From Papio anubis (taxonomy: Eukaryota; Chordata; Mammalia; Primates; Cercopithecidae): 64,000 nucleotides of DNA. Both the position numbers and the translations under genes were made by a program. Numbering within the stretch: position 1 is the stretch's first letter; the number at the start of each line of letters is the position of its first letter. Below, one piece after another: positions 23,463 to 36,529 of this stretch. The notes below the pieces were generated by a model. That model did not search any database. It was given only the letters and a program-made list of their open reading frames with translations, and had not been told where the DNA came from. Location of the stretch: contig NC_044979.1 of NCBI RefSeq assembly GCF_008728515.1, positions 166,726,782 through 166,790,781 on the forward strand, in the 5' to 3' direction.

Positions 23463-23665
23463 AGTAGTTCTCCACTTTGGCTGCTTATGAGAATCACCTA
23501 GAGGGCTTTTCAACATTCCAATGCCCGTGAACACCAGAGATCAATTTCATCAGAATCTTTGGCATGGGATATGCAGATATCAGTATTTTTTAAAGCTCTC
23601 CGTGTAATTGCTCTAGAGGCTATGCAGTAGCACAAAATTTCATTCACTAAAACTTGTTCCAATGC
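23463..23665. mobile_element. MER5-type hAT element
   Basis: 'cagtagttctccactttggc' and 'gagaatcacctagagggctt' match the left end of MER5A/B (hAT-Charlie). The right end is degraded. Confidence 0.7.
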
Positions 23666-23700
23666 ACCACTCAATGAATGTTTGATGGACATTTTCTTTC

Positions 23701-23992
23701 TTTTGTTTTTGGAGACAGAGTCTGGCTTTGTCGCCCAGGCTGGAGTGCAGAGGCATGGTCTCGGCTCACTGCAACCTCTGCCTTCTGGGTTCACGCCATT
23801 CTCCTGCCTCAGCCTCCCGAGGAGCTGGGACTACAGGCGCCTGCCACCACGCCTGGCTAAATTTTTGTATTTTTAATAGAGACAGAGTTTCACCATGTTA
23901 GCCAGGATGGTCTGGACCTCCTGACCTCGTGATCCACCCGCCTCGGCCTCCCCAGGTGCTGGGATTACAGGCGTGAGCCACCGTGCCTGGCC
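23701..23992 (-). mobile_element. Alu (minus)
   Basis: A full-length reverse-complement Alu, from 'ggagacagagtctggctttg' to 'caccgtgcctggcc'. Confidence 0.94.
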
Positions 23993-24599
23993 CCAGAAAT
24001 TTTCTTGAAGCGAGTGGCTGCCCTTCTTACACTTCTCTCTCTGCTTCTGTTGTCTAATTCAACTCTAGGCACAAAGTATTTCCAGTAAATCCCGGTGCAA
24101 ATAAATAATAACTTCTTCTCTCACCCATCTACCCGGCAAGAACATGAGAATATCCTCCCAAAAACAACAGTTGGTGCACAGAGCTGAAAGTCAAGGCTGG
24201 TGTTTTGTGTAAGGCAGAAAAGCTAAAATCAAGCGTATGCCATGGAGCAGTTTTAAACACAGAGGAAGGCAGCTAACATTGAAGAGCCTTTCCCTCATTG
24301 GCATATCCAAAAGGGAAGGAAGTCTGGAATAAAGATGAGGCAAGGACAGGGAAAATCAGAACCTACCAAGAATGCATTAGCCGCAGTGGCACGACAGGAC
24401 AGAGGAGAGCCAGGACCCACATCCACATAATTATTATGCTAATTCTCTTACAATCACCACAGCTTATTCGTTGCTAGCACTAACCCTGGTCTTATGTGCC
24501 AGAAGGTGTCAGTCACCTCTCAGTGGCACTATCCAGTGTTTTCTGTAGAAATGCATGTTTCTGACACAAACAATTTTCCCTTAGGTGACCGACTGGAAA

Positions 24600-24668
24600 A
24601 ATTGACCAAAATGGGCTGAGCTGTATGGTATGTAAATTATATCTCAACAGGGCTGTTAAAAAAGAAAA
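24600..24668 (+). mobile_element. L1M 3' tip
   Basis: 'ggtatgtaaattatatctca' plus 'gctgttaaaaaa' is the terminal sequence of old L1 elements. Only the last 70 bp are present. Confidence 0.6.
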
Positions 24669-25181
24669 ACTATGTGTTTTTGATCAAAGCTTGTTTCAGT
24701 AGAAATAAACTAAACAATTTTATTTAGTTATGCTAGAATTTCACTAACTCAAAATCATCATTAAATAATACAGTCAAATAGGGCTTCGTCTTAAAAATTA
24801 CATAGGAACAAATACATCCATTTTAGCAAAAATCTTCATGTGTCTTTTAGATGATCCACTGATAACTGTAATAGAAAACTCATTATAACATAGTCATAAT
24901 AAGAAAGAAAGCAAACCCTTGACAAAATAAAAATCCATGGACAGACAGTGGTAACAGCTGACAACTAACTGTTCCCTGCCCTTATCTTATCCCAAACTCT
25001 CCATGGTTGCTTTGATTTGGTACCTGGCAAAGGCACCTAACACAACAAATGTATAATTGGCACCTCTCTTTATACCATGCTTTTCTAAAGGTTCCAACTG
25101 TAACCACAGCTGTCTGTTTTTCACAGAATTAATGGGAAAGCTACTGCTCATAGCAAATACATCCTTCACTGCAGTCTAATA

Positions 25182-26027
25182 CAGTGAGTCCTTACTTCAC
25201 GTGGTTTATAGGTTCTTGGAAATTGACTTTAAATGGCATAAAGAAACCATTTTTACCGTAGGCTAATTGATACAAACAAGTTAAGTTCCTATAGCACATT
25301 TCTGGTCACACAAAAAATCACCACACTTCTAAATAAAGACCAAAAGACTCTGAATATTAAACACTGAAATAAATGTAAGCTAGATACACATTTAAGTAAG
25401 ATAAATAAAAACAAGTTAAGAGAACTATTTACCCAACTGCTGGTGAACTGGTGAGTGATAGTGGTCACAGCAGTAATGTGTTAAGTCAAGCAATAAATGT
25501 TTGCAAAGCAAAAATTTTAAGGAGCACCTCCTACCACCATGCAGTTCAAAGACTAGCAAGAACAACTTTGGCAGGATCTCTGAATACTTTTGTACTGCAT
25601 AGTTTACTGCTATGCATTTGTATGATTGTATAGTTTACAAATTTTTATTTTATAATGATTTGTATTCATTTATTCACTCATTTTCCAACCTACTTATTCC
25701 AGCTCAGGATCATGGGTGACTGGAGCCTATCTTGACAGCTCAGGGTGCAAGGCAGAAACCAAGCCTGAATAGAATGCCATTCCATCACGGGGTGCACACA
25801 CACAAACACACACACACACACTCAGGGATCACTGAGACATGCCAATTCATCCCACGTGCCCGTTTTTGGGACGTGAGAGCAAACTCAGTACCCAGAGAAA
25901 ACCCATGAAGACCTGGATTGAACATGCAAATTCCACATAGACAGTGGTCCTGGTCAGAAATCAATTTTTTTCACAAAAACGTTATAATGAAATGATGTTG
26001 AACAAAACGTTATCTGAGGACCTGCCA
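25182..26027. mobile_element. Tigger-type DNA transposon, 846 bp, TA-flanked
   Basis: Both ends are intact enough to define: CAGTGAGTCCTTACTTCACG on the left and TCTGAGGACCTGCCA on the right, flanked by TA at 25180-25181 and 26028-26029. The middle holds a CA-rich run (25794-25821) and no transposase frame. Related to the short copy at 13598. Confidence 0.78.
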
Positions 26028-29000
26028 TAGAGGCACAGCACACCTTCTATCATTTAGGCAAACTGCCCGTGTGAAATCCGTGATTCACAAAAGGCAAAAC
26101 GTTACAAACATGGGGATCTGACACATATCAAAGGCAGGAAATCCAAAAGACAAAGGAACCTAACATATTCCTTTGTGCTTCCAATTCACACCTCATCAAT
26201 GGGTTCTCATTCCATCTGTTCTACCATAAATACTTGGAGAATTCCATTTTTAAGAGTGTGAACAGGGTTTCTGACTTGGTCTACGTAAAGTTTACCACTT
26301 CTGAGGTTTGGCATCCTTACTTTGAAGCAGGCGTGTGGGGTGAGCTCAGGTTAATAGGATGCAGGCTAGGGCTTCAGTGCTCTAAATCCAGCTGTCTCCT
26401 ACCCCAACCTCACCCTCAGACAACAAGAGCTAAGTTCTGGATTATATTAGGAAACACCTTTAGCATCTCAGGGGACAGCTAAAATTCTCTTGGGTCCTCT
26501 TTGGACATTTCACAGCCTTAAATATCTCTTCTTTATATACAACCTAAGCCTAGGATAGACTTAGCTGAGTGGTCTCTCAAGTTGAGTAAGAGGCAAAGCG
26601 GTTTCCCCACTGGCAACCCTATTTAAGACTCAAGGCACCAACCCTCAGGTGCAGCACAAGGAACTGAGTCCAAATGGATGTAATCTCTTTACTGTCAACT
26701 GCATGTTATTTGAATAAAGAATAAAAAGGTACCATATGCATAATTACAAGTTATAATGCACATACATGTTAAGGGGTGTTATATACAAGGCTCTTAAAAT
26801 TTGCTTGGAAAAAACTTAAAAGGATGTCATCAAGTTTGAAAATTCTGTTTGATTAAACTAATACCCCCCAAAATTTTTTTGGAAGGAATTATGAAACGCA
26901 GGTTTTCTTTAGAACACCTCTAAGCTAGAGATTTTTCCGTACTGTGGGGCTCAGCTTTTAAATCCCCCTCCCTCTTTACTGTGGTCAAACTTCTTTACAT
27001 CAAATCCATCAGGCCCTTCTCCATGCAGCTTAGCCACGAGGTAGAATGTAGGAGGAGCTGGGTGCAGGGCTTTGCCCCGCTCCCCCACTGAGTGTTAGAG
27101 ATGGCATCCTAGTCATTCCCACACCAAGCGTGTCGCCACAGGTGCCCAGAAAGGTCGCCTCAATGGGAAGTTCCCAACATGCTCCCAAAAGCCAAGTATC
27201 CTGGATGTGGGACAAGCAGCTTAGGGCTCCAGCAAGGGGAAGACAGACCAGGTTTCTCCAGTGGGGCAAATACAAACCTCTCCCCTGCTTGAGGACTGTA
27301 ATCAGTCACCCTGAAAACCAAAAAAGCACTTACAGGCATTTTGAGAGTTTAAAACTGTTAAAGGGTAGCAGAGCTCTTCCACTGTCAGGACTAAGAATTA
27401 TCCAACCAACATACAGACAAGGAGAGGACAATGGCAAGAGGAAATGGGCCACTTTACTGAGACCAGCATGATGCTCAATGTTTAGAATGCTGCTTTCCTC
27501 CTGTGGAAGATGAAAAGAAAGTACAAAAAGAGGGGGGTAGACTTTTAAGTACACACTATCAACTCAAGCCACCCAGCTGTTTAAGCTCTTCCTGTTATGC
27601 AACCACCAAAGGCAATTTCTAACTCTAGATGAGTTCACAGTTCTAAAACTGTTCTTTGAGTCTGACCGATTTAACACATCCCACAGATTTAAAAGGGGCC
27701 AGAGTGGCCTAAAATCTTATAGCCTTTACTTAAGCTTTTTTTGGGGACAATGCGCTCCATAATTTCAGAGACCTGATGTACAATGGTAATCCCTAAGGTT
27801 CTCAATCACCTTTTCAGTTTCCTGTTGAGCAAACTTCAAAGAAGAAATATCCAAGAAGGAAGAAGGCTTATTTGAGCAAATCAGGTGCACGCGCTGTAGA
27901 AGTTTAAGTTTGATTAAATGACACAATGTCTAATAGTCGACAGACTGCGCTATTAATAATAAACTATCAAAAGGTTGAATCTGATTTTGATAAATTATTT
28001 CTTGCCATTACCCCACTACACTTCCTTACTGGAGAGTTAACATTTACTGTAAGACTAGACCTGTTCAAATAGGTCAGTTGCCATCAAACCAACAACATGT
28101 CCCCTGAGCCAACCCTTCTATATCTATCTCTCTTTCAAGGAAGCAGAAATAAAGTCAAAAACACCTCAAGCCTTATAAAAGGAAACAAATTGAACATCCT
28201 ATTTCCAGACCTCCCTGCCGATTACTCAGACTGCCCGTTCTGAGGGGGGATGGGAGAGTCTCACCACGCACATAACACAAGACACAATCAAAATCTCAAT
28301 AACCAAAACAAAGGCAAAAATTGCAACTGACAATTAATTAAACAAAAAAAAAAATGCAGATTACAGCTTTCTGCCATTTAAGTATGAAAGAGTAGAAAAA
28401 CATAAAGACGCTAGGCAAATTCAACTCCATACCAACTCCGAATCTCCCCACCAAAGGCTACAATACAGACTTTATGAACAAGGGGATCCAGAGGGTAAAA
28501 GGACAGAATATGGGGAAATGGGAAAGGTATAATCACTGTCATTTGGATTGAAAAACAACTGAGCTAGAAAGTCATAACATAATCAAACCTAGCCAGATAG
28601 GATTCAAACAGCAAAGGCGCTCACCAGATGAAGTGTTCGATATATAGAGTCACCGGACTTGTCATTGTTTTCAATCCTGGGCTTGCGCTTTATTTTCCAC
28701 AGTGCAGACATCATCAGGACTGTATTCTCATGGTAATTAATTCTACCACCTGACGTGTTCAGCACGGAGACAGAAGTTTCTTAAAATATTCCCAGAGCAC
28801 CAAACGCCTCCTAGCTCCGAAGAGAGCATCCTCTCATATGGACGTCCCATGCTGGTTTTCCCATGAAAATCTACGGCCACGTCTCAACGCAGCAAGGACA
28901 GCGACGGTGCAACCCCAGAGCTGCACTCGTTTCCCACCATTGCCCTCTGGGAAGCTGTCAAAAGGCTAAACTGTGGACCAGAACTCAGGCTTTGATTTCA

Positions 29001-30249
29001 CCTGGCTAAACAACAAAAGTTCCAAAAAGGGAGAGCTGAAACTGGCAAGAAAACAAAGCACTGAATGCCTCCCGGGATGCAAGCGTCTCTGCCCTGCAGT
29101 CCGAGATCAGCTGATTGGCCAGCATCCTGCACTGCACAGGAATACTAAACCTGCCTGGCTCCGACGACTTTCAAGGCATTCCACACTGAGTCAGGAGCAG
29201 GCAACTAAAAAAAAGTTTGGTGTGTGCGTGTGTGTGTTTTGAACGTTGATAGTTTCACATTGTTCCACTCATGCTTTGTTATAAAAGCAGACATTTCTGA
29301 GACAAAAACAATATGGATTAGAAAGAAAAAAAGTCATTCTTAATGGAAATGTCCTGAAAATTATTCTCATACATTTGCTACATGGAAAACAAAATCACAG
29401 CTGCCAGGAGGCCTGGAATGCATGACACATGACCGCGCTGCCCTGAAGCTAATTAGCATTCATTTCCAGAAACAAGAGTTTTCAATGAGAAGCAGAGAAA
29501 AAAGTAGCCGGCGGTGATGAGGCTTTCTGAGGTTGTCACCCACGGTCACAGGAGAAAGGAGGCGGCTCAGAAACAGAAAGGCTGCTAGACTGTCCCTGCA
29601 GTGTGATGTTCCCCCGCCCTTCCCCAGTGGCTGTGACATTCCAGTACCACCACGCTCAACAACAAGCATACAATTATTTACTTGCTCAATTCTAAAAGGC
29701 CACACATAGCAAAAACTGCTATTCAATACAAGTGAAAAGCACAGAACTCCAACATGCTTTTTCTTTATCCTGACCAATATTATGCAAAACAGCCCGTTTA
29801 GAAAGAAACCAAGAACATTAAACAAAATCAACAGCTCTAACATGTTCAGCTGGAATAAAAAGTGATTATTTGTTTCTGTTTGTTTAGTTATTTACATATT
29901 TACATCTCTACACTCAGCCTGGTGCATTCAGACAAGGCTAAATCATGCTTCCAAGTTTAGACAGCTAATGATTTCAAAATTAATTTTCAGTTTATTCTCA
30001 AGAAAATTTCACACTTATATAGGAGATGCATCAAAAAATATTTAGCCTTAATCAAGAAACTTAAGGTGTTTGCTTGCTCTAACTTTAAATCATAAAAAGA
30101 GACACACAGAAATATTAAGCATTAGGAAAAAATTTAAGTGGTTTATGGCTGTATATATAAATGGCCTACAGCACCACTAATAAATTAATGCCTTCTTTTT
30201 ATGAAGCCTGGTATTTAACACCAGATGTTAACAGTCTGGACACAAAGTA

Positions 30250-30480
30250 GTTTTAACATAGCCATTAACAACACAAGACCTGGAGCAAACTGGGCTTGCA
30301 TCCTGGTTTTGTCATTACAGAGCTGTGTGACCTTCAGCAAGTCGCTTAACCTCTCTGTTCTAGTGCCCTCATCTATAAAATAGGGCAAATAATAGTATCT
30401 CTCTCAAGGGTGTTATAAGGCTAAGATGAATTTATATAGAACAGTACTTAACATATACAAGCCCTTAAATAAGTATTACT
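30250..30480 (+). repeat. MIR (plus)
   Basis: 'gagctgtgtgaccttcagca', 'agtcgcttaacctctctg' and 'ctcatctataaaatagg' are the classic MIR core. One of the clearest ancient SINEs here. Confidence 0.88.
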
Positions 30481-30791
30481 TCTCATTTATTATTACTAAC
30501 ACACAGTAGAACCCAGTCACCAAGAACTGCTCATTTAAGCTTTTTGTGTTCAAATATCTTAAGTGAGAAATTTAATTGACCAAAGGTTATTTTAGCTAAC
30601 TAATTTGGGTTGCATAACAAACTTTCAAATAAAGAAGATGAAGTCTGAATCAAAGCAAAACTAGGAAGTATTTCGGACACACAGTGCTCCCCATATCCAA
30701 CCTAGCAGAATGAAATACCAGCTTATGGCTTGAATGCAGTCTACTGCATGATCTTCAAAAATATTCAAATCACCACCCAAACTTCTTAATC

Positions 30792-30925
30792 TTTTTTTTT
30801 TTTTTTTTTTGAGATGGAGTCCCACTCTGTCTCCCAGGCTGGAGTGCAGTGGCGTGATCTCGGCTCACTGCAACCTCCGTCTCCCAGGTTCAAGCAATTC
30901 TCCTGCCTCAGCCTCCCGAGTAGCT
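30792..30925 (-). mobile_element. Half Alu (minus), 5'-truncated
   Basis: Only the tail-proximal arm is present: T run, 'gagatggagtcccactctg' through 'cccgagtagct', then an abrupt switch to unique sequence. Consistent with incomplete reverse transcription. Confidence 0.93.
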
Positions 30926-31861
30926 TGTCAATAATTTTGAGAAAATTCTGTCCCTTTTTAGAAAGCCCACTAAGAATTTCTACAAGAAAATCTTCGAACA
31001 GCACCATCTATTTCTGTATTTGACCCCTTGTGTTCCAGATAAGTTCGAGAGCCTTGTTCTCTGGAAAAAGAACCGTGGAGTTAGAGTGACACATGGGACC
31101 AGTCAGCAAAGCCCTGGAGCCTCTTCCGTCCCCTCCAAACCAGACCCTCACATTATACAGGACTCTGTGTATGACCTCATGACTCACTATATTTAACACG
31201 GAAACGATCTCTCTCAAAATCCACAAGGAGATGAGAACACTGACTATTACGGTAAAGTAAAAAGGATCCAATCATTTTGGATCCAATACTTTTTAAGTGT
31301 TCAGAAATAAATGTTTTAGATACAGGAAAAATTGCTGTTTGCCTAAATCCAGTTAGAAATTGAAAATTAATATTTTTAGTTCCCATAATATAGTAACTTA
31401 ATAGATACCCTTCAAATTGTCTTACATCAGTATAGAAATATCTGTTTCTCCTGAGGACAACTGACCGACCCCACAAAAGTAAGTGGGTAAAAGAAATGTA
31501 AGGATCACCTAAATAAAAAGTAACTTTAAGCAGTTGGTTTTTAAAATTTGCCTTAAAAGGAAACACCTGCATTTCCAATGATCTGCTTTTTAATTAACAA
31601 CCAACAACATAATGCCTTTCAGTCTATAAATATTAATGTTGCTTTCAAATAATGTTGCTTTTATATTGTGCCCAACTTAAAAAGACACTGAGAATGAAGA
31701 TCCTACAGTCAGGAAAGAGAAACAAATATGGATAAAAGACACTGAAGAATCAAATATGTGCACACAAGAAAGTCCTACAGAATATACACATACAGAGGGA
31801 ATCAAAACAGGAAATGTACAAATGTAGGTTTTCAAAATAATAGTTTATGTTTGAAAAGCAT

Positions 31862-32012
31862 TTTTCAGTTATCAATGTGCTTTCTCATATTATTTGACCC
31901 ACCCAAAAATCCAATCTCCAAGCAAAGGCAAGAATCACCCTAATTTTGCAGATAAGAAAACAAAGGTATAAAGTTACATGATTTGCTTAGGTTAAGTGAC
32001 TAGTAAGTGTCA
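31862..32012 (-). repeat. MIR (minus)
   Basis: 'cctaattttgcagataagaa', 'aacaaaggtataaag' and 'ggttaagtgactagtaagtg' match reversed MIR with mutations. Confidence 0.7.
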
Positions 32013-32792
32013 AGCAAAAAATTGAGATCGCAGAGGAATGTAAATATCTCAACATTATAGAAAAAGATAAGTATAGAACCATAATCACATGCAATTGCTT
32101 TTTGGGGAGGAGGGGGCATGTCTTTGGATTCAGGTAACACAGAGATTTTAAGTTGGGTTGTGTTTTGAAGACTGTGGTGAAAAGAGGCTGCTGACCCATG
32201 GAACACTTTATGAAGTGGAATAGACGCAGGATAAATTATGGGCAACGATTTCAGTGTCTTGCACCAAAGAGTCAGAAGAAGAACTTTCTTACTATGTTCA
32301 ACTAAGGGAAAGTGTATTTGGATTAATTTTAAAATACGGTTTCTTTCCCTTTAACATAAAAGTTGCTCACTTTTAACAAGAGCTGAATGCAGGTGATTCA
32401 AAAGGAGTTCATTACAGAAACCCTAAGTAGCAAGAAAGCATAGCTGACTGAATCTCACATACTTTGGATGCTGTTTCATCCTACACAAATGAAGATGTAA
32501 TAAGGAAATGGCATAAAATTATGGCATTCACTGGGAGCTCCAGCAGCGGTAGAAATTAAAGAAAAGGGATTTTATTGCATTACGAGTAATTTCTGCCCTA
32601 TATTCTCACATACAGGTTTGTTACCAAGGCTGTAATTTGGATTTCATATCCTGCTATTCAGCAACATCTCAGAAGTAAAAACACTTCATCCATGGAGAGG
32701 CCTGGTAACCACCTACAGCTGCGTAGGTGACGTTGTCAGCTGTGATTCTTCAGTGGTTCAAGGCATGGGATGTGAAAATGAAAATCTCTCAC

Positions 32793-32896
32793 CTTGCTGC
32801 TATGATCAGTCTCATCTGAGGATTCCAAGTCTGGCCCCTCGGTCTCCTCTGGAGCGGTCTCAGCACTGCTGCCCTGCTCGCTGCAGAGGCTGTGCC
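32793..32896 (-). CDS. TIAM1: TIAM1 exon: acidic PDZ-DH linker (residues ~963-997)
   Basis: The exon has 104 nt and runs from phase 1 to phase 0. It encodes a low-complexity segment, GHSLCSEQGSSAETAPEET followed by EGPDLESSDETDHSSK, rich in Glu, Asp and Ser and with no sign of a fold. It joins the PDZ to the DH module and is probably flexible. The Ser/acidic runs look like casein-kinase-type acceptor sites, which is inference. The exon is isolated between introns of 16.3 kb and 10.2 kb. Because 104 is not a multiple of three, skipping it would break the frame. The acceptor is 'gtgacag' and the donor GTGAGA. Confidence 0.97.
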
Positions 32897-33118
32897 CTGT
32901 CACATGAAATCAGAAGAAAATGTGGGTCAACATGGATAGTAATTGCTTAAAAGCCAACCCTGTGTGAGGGGGACAAGGAATCCCGCTCATGACGTGTACA
33001 CATACTGTAAGACCCTCCAAGTACAAGCTCCATCACCTTGGCTCAATCAAATTCAAATGACAGTTGTTACTGTTAGAACTAGTATTATTACTTTATATTT
33101 TTCATAATAAATAATAAT

Positions 33119-33494
33119 TGTGGATTGAATGTCTTTGTCTCCCCCCATATAAATTTTTATGTGGAAGACCTACCCCCATTGTAATAGTAGTTAGAAGAGG
33201 GATGTCTGGGAAATAATTAAGTTTAGATGAGGTCATAAGGGTGAGGTCCCCATGGATGAGATTAGTGTCCTTGTAAGAAGAGAGAGAAACCAGAGTTCGT
33301 TCTCTCTCCACCATGTGATGACATAGTAAGAAGGCAGCTGTCTGTAAGCCAGGAAAAGAGCCCTCATCAGGCAACTGAATTGGTTAGTACCCAGATGATG
33401 GGGAATCCCAGGTTCTAAAACCATAAGCAATAAATGACTGTTGCTTAAGCCACTCAATTTACGGTATTTTGTTATAGCAGCCTAAGCTAAGACA
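33119..33494 (+). mobile_element. MLT1-type MaLR LTR (plus)
   Basis: Runs from 'tggattgaatgtctttgtc' through 'gatgaggtcataagggtgag' and 'ccttgtaagaagagagag' to 'gttatagcagcctaagctaa'. This is a nearly complete MLT1A/B-like LTR with no internal retroviral region. Confidence 0.88.
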
Positions 33495-33789
33495 ATAATA
33501 GTTTATAATAAAAGAATACATATATAATATACTAAAAAATTAACTGGTTTTGTTGATTTTACAAGTAGCAAATTGATTAATTAATTCATTAATTACTAAA
33601 ATAAACAAGCCATACTGAGAACAGTACAACCAAAAAAATGACTGTCCCACATTCATTACCTGAAAAATCCTGCAACATCTGTTTTTGCCAAGTCTGGCAA
33701 ACTATAAACATCTTATAATACCTGCTCTTCCCATGATATTCTGTGCAAAAGTACAAACAACTTTCCTCCTTTGCTATTTACTGAGTGCC

Positions 33790-34085
33790 TACCACAGTGG
33801 TTCTCTACAGTGGTTCTCCACATTGAGAAGAGAATGTGAGGATCACTTTCCCCTGGGGTGTTTCTCAAACTGACGGAGCATCTGGATCCCCAGGGGAATA
33901 TGTTAAATGCAGATTCCCATTCAGTAGGCATGGGGTTGGGCCTAAGATTCTGCATGTCTTACCAGCTCCGAATGATACTAATCAAAACTGCAGGTCCATG
34001 GGCCACACTTGGAATAGAAAGACTCTAGAACATCAAAAACTTTCTCTAGTTGCAGCTAAGAAGACAGTAGTTTGAGTACCACTGT
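33790..34085. mobile_element. MER5A-type hAT element
   Basis: 'cagtggttctccacattgag', 'gatccccaggggaatatg' and 'cagattcccattcagtaggc' match MER5A. It ends 'gtttgagtaccactg', giving imperfect terminal inverted repeats. Confidence 0.78.
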
Positions 34086-34917
34086 CCTACAATATGAGGC
34101 ACTGGATCATGGACTAGAGCACTATCAATATAACCAGACAAGAGAGAAGGAAAGAGAAGAAATGGGAGCAGAAGGAGCCTCTGATGCTTTAGATGAAAGA
34201 TTCAGTCTGCAAAGTGGCTGCCTTGCTCCAATGACACCATTACAGCCATAAGCTGCTTGGCAACACTTTCTATTCAGGTCCACACTGGCCAGGAAAGTTA
34301 GGGAGGAAATGGGCCTCTGAGCAAACCTGGCACCCATGCTGCCTCCTACTGTCCCTTTCTTCTCTGGAATGAAGCACCAACTAAGTGAGTGTACCCTGAA
34401 TGGCTTAGAGGTTTCTGTCTGTTTCCCCACCTTTTGGCTCTGGCTCTTGGATTTTCTTGTGTTTCTTTTCATTATTCGATCACTCATTACTTGCTCTTAA
34501 GGGGGTAGTGGTCAAAGAAGGAAGCTCAGTTAACTTGGCAGATATCATCTATGTCAACTGTTATTGCCAAAGCAAAAGTGCTTGAATATTTTGCACAGGG
34601 GCAATGACCTAGGTACAAGTATTCATCCCTGATCTGGAACATCTGACCAGCTCGTCTGGGAACACAATGGCAACAGCACTGAGTGCTCTGATCACAGGAA
34701 CGACAGCATCCTCAGTGCGACGTCCAGAGCAGCCAGGAGGCACGACGGACATGGGCCCCCTTCACACTGTGGTCTGCAGAATCACAACCTCCTGGAGTTG
34801 AACAAGCCACAGACTGTGCAGAGAAATGCTGCAACCCCGCCCATCCCATTGCTCACAATGCCTAGGATAGCTGATGCTCATTAAATAGTGGGAAAGGAAG
34901 TAAAAGGATTTTCCTTT

Positions 34918-35203
34918 GGTTTTGGTTTTGAGACGGAGTTTCACTCTTGTCACTCAGGCTGGAGTGCAGTGGTGCAATCTCAGCTCACTTCAACCTCTGC
35001 GTCCTGGGTTCAAGTGATTCTCTTGCCTCAGCCTCCCGAGTAGCTGGGATTACAGGCGCCCACCACCATGTCCAGCTAACTTTTGTATTTTTAGTAGAGA
35101 CAGGGTTTCACCATGTTGGTAAGGCTGGTCTTGAACTCCTGAATCCGCCCACCTCGGCCTCCCAAAGTGCTGGGATTACAGGCATAAGCTACAGTGCCTG
35201 GTT
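34918..35203 (-). mobile_element. Alu (minus)
   Basis: Reverse-complement Alu with a 12-bp target duplication carrying one mismatch: GGATTTTCCTTT at 34906-34917 and GGATTTTCATTT at 35204-35215. Confidence 0.94.
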
Positions 35204-35431
35204 GGATTTTCATTTTTAATAATACTGTGAGAGCCAGGTTTCCTGAAGAGCAAACAAATAAACCTACTTCTACAAAACACTTAGAAATGCTAAATAAAGT
35301 AAAACAAATGTCTTTTTTAAACAAAGCTGAGCTCCAAAAACTCTCCAAAGCCCAAATGAAAAAGATAAAGTTGATAAACGAAGGAGAGTAGTGTCCATGC
35401 TATGGCAGCCTAAGTATATCCATCAATCCCC

Positions 35432-35655
35432 AAGCCCTAAAGCAGTGTTTCCCAAAGGGTGTGAGAACCTGTTAGTGTTAGCAGGGTGACAGCTCTTTTG
35501 GGATAGAATTGTGCACTTGGTAGGGACACTTGGCACTAGGCTCCTTGGCTTCTGAGTACCAAACGATTAGGACTTGACTGCCACTGTGATAATCAAAAAT
35601 GCACCCACACATTTCCCAACAGCAGCACCACCCAGTTTGAGACCACTGCCCTGGA
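35432..35655. mobile_element. hAT-type element with terminal inverted repeats
   Basis: Starts 'cagtgtttcccaaagggtg' and ends 'cagtttgagaccactg'. The ends pair as a short inverted repeat typical of hAT-Charlie families. The family is not named. Confidence 0.55.
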
Positions 35656-35913
35656 GCCTTTGGTTTTAACTGTAAGCCCATGATATATGATACAGAAAAC
35701 AGGGCTTGGGTCAATATAACTTCGGGAGTTAGAAGTGAATTTCCCACATTCATATGGTTCCCCTGAGGGGCGACACCTCTCCGTCTAAAAAGACATAGAC
35801 TACAAGAAAAAAGTGCTCACTGGTAAAAGAAAAAGAGATGGAAAAAGAAATTCTGCCTATACTTTGGGGTAGGAGAATGGAAAGGGAACACAGCAGGTTT
35901 CTTCCCTGAGATT

Positions 35914-36215
35914 TTTTTTTTTTTTTTTTTGGGAGACGGATTCTCACTCTGTCACCCAGGCTGGAGTGCAGTGGTGTGATCTCAGTTCACTGCAACCTCC
36001 GCCCTCTGGGTTCAAGTGATTCTCCCGCCTCAGCCTCCTGAGTAGCTGGGATTACAGATGCCCATCACCATGTTGGCTAGTTTTTGTATATTTAGTAGAA
36101 ATGGGGTTTTGCCATATTTGCCAGGCTGGTCTTGAACTCCTGACCTCAGGTGATCTGCCCGCCTCAGCCTCCCAAAGTGCTGGGATTACAGGCATGAGCC
36201 ACAGGGCTTGGCCTG
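35914..36215 (-). mobile_element. Alu (minus)
   Basis: Full-length reverse-complement Alu with a 12-bp target duplication TTCCCTGAGATT at 35902-35913 and 36216-36227. Confidence 0.95.
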
Positions 36216-36529
36216 TTCCCTGAGATTCTAGTCATAGGACTGACTTCATGTGTTTGCATTCCAAGGCATCTGGTAGGAGCAAAAACAAATCTACTCTGGA
36301 AGATTTCACCCTTAATGATGATATCATAATACCCAGAGATAGAGCTTGGTCAAACAAGGACCCGTAATCCCATATTATAAAACACAACAGGCAACGCATC
36401 ACTACGAGCAAGAAGCAACAGACACAGTAATGGACAAAATCAGACCCCCAAGGAATGATACCGCAATGATCAGATGTAGAATATCAAGTAAGTATGCTTA
36501 AAATACTTTTTCAAAAGAAGAAGAAAGGG

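Larger units (their letters stand above)
22618..32792 (-). other. TIAM1: TIAM1 intron, 10.2 kb
   Basis: The upstream third (towards 32.8 kb) has MIRs and a half Alu. A MIR (22800), a MER5-type fragment (23463), an Alu (23701) and an 846-bp Tigger-type element (25182-26027) lie near the 22.4 kb exon. Between 26030 and 30250 I see no named repeat or gene, only AT-rich intron and a short (GT)n at 29218-29238. This is the longest Alu-free part of the window. Confidence 0.85.

Noticed and set aside
25794..25821. CA-rich run considered as an independent microsatellite
   Set aside because: It falls inside the Tigger-type element, which I believe carries a CA-rich stretch as part of its own sequence.
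29460..29843. 127-codon minus-strand open frame with a hydrophobic start
   Set aside because: The apparent membrane segments come from A/T-rich codons. No family resemblance and no splice sites of fitting phase were seen.
31177..31578. 133-codon minus-strand open frame
   Set aside because: No homology is recognised, the codon composition follows the AT-rich intron, and there are no flanking splice sites. Rejected as chance.
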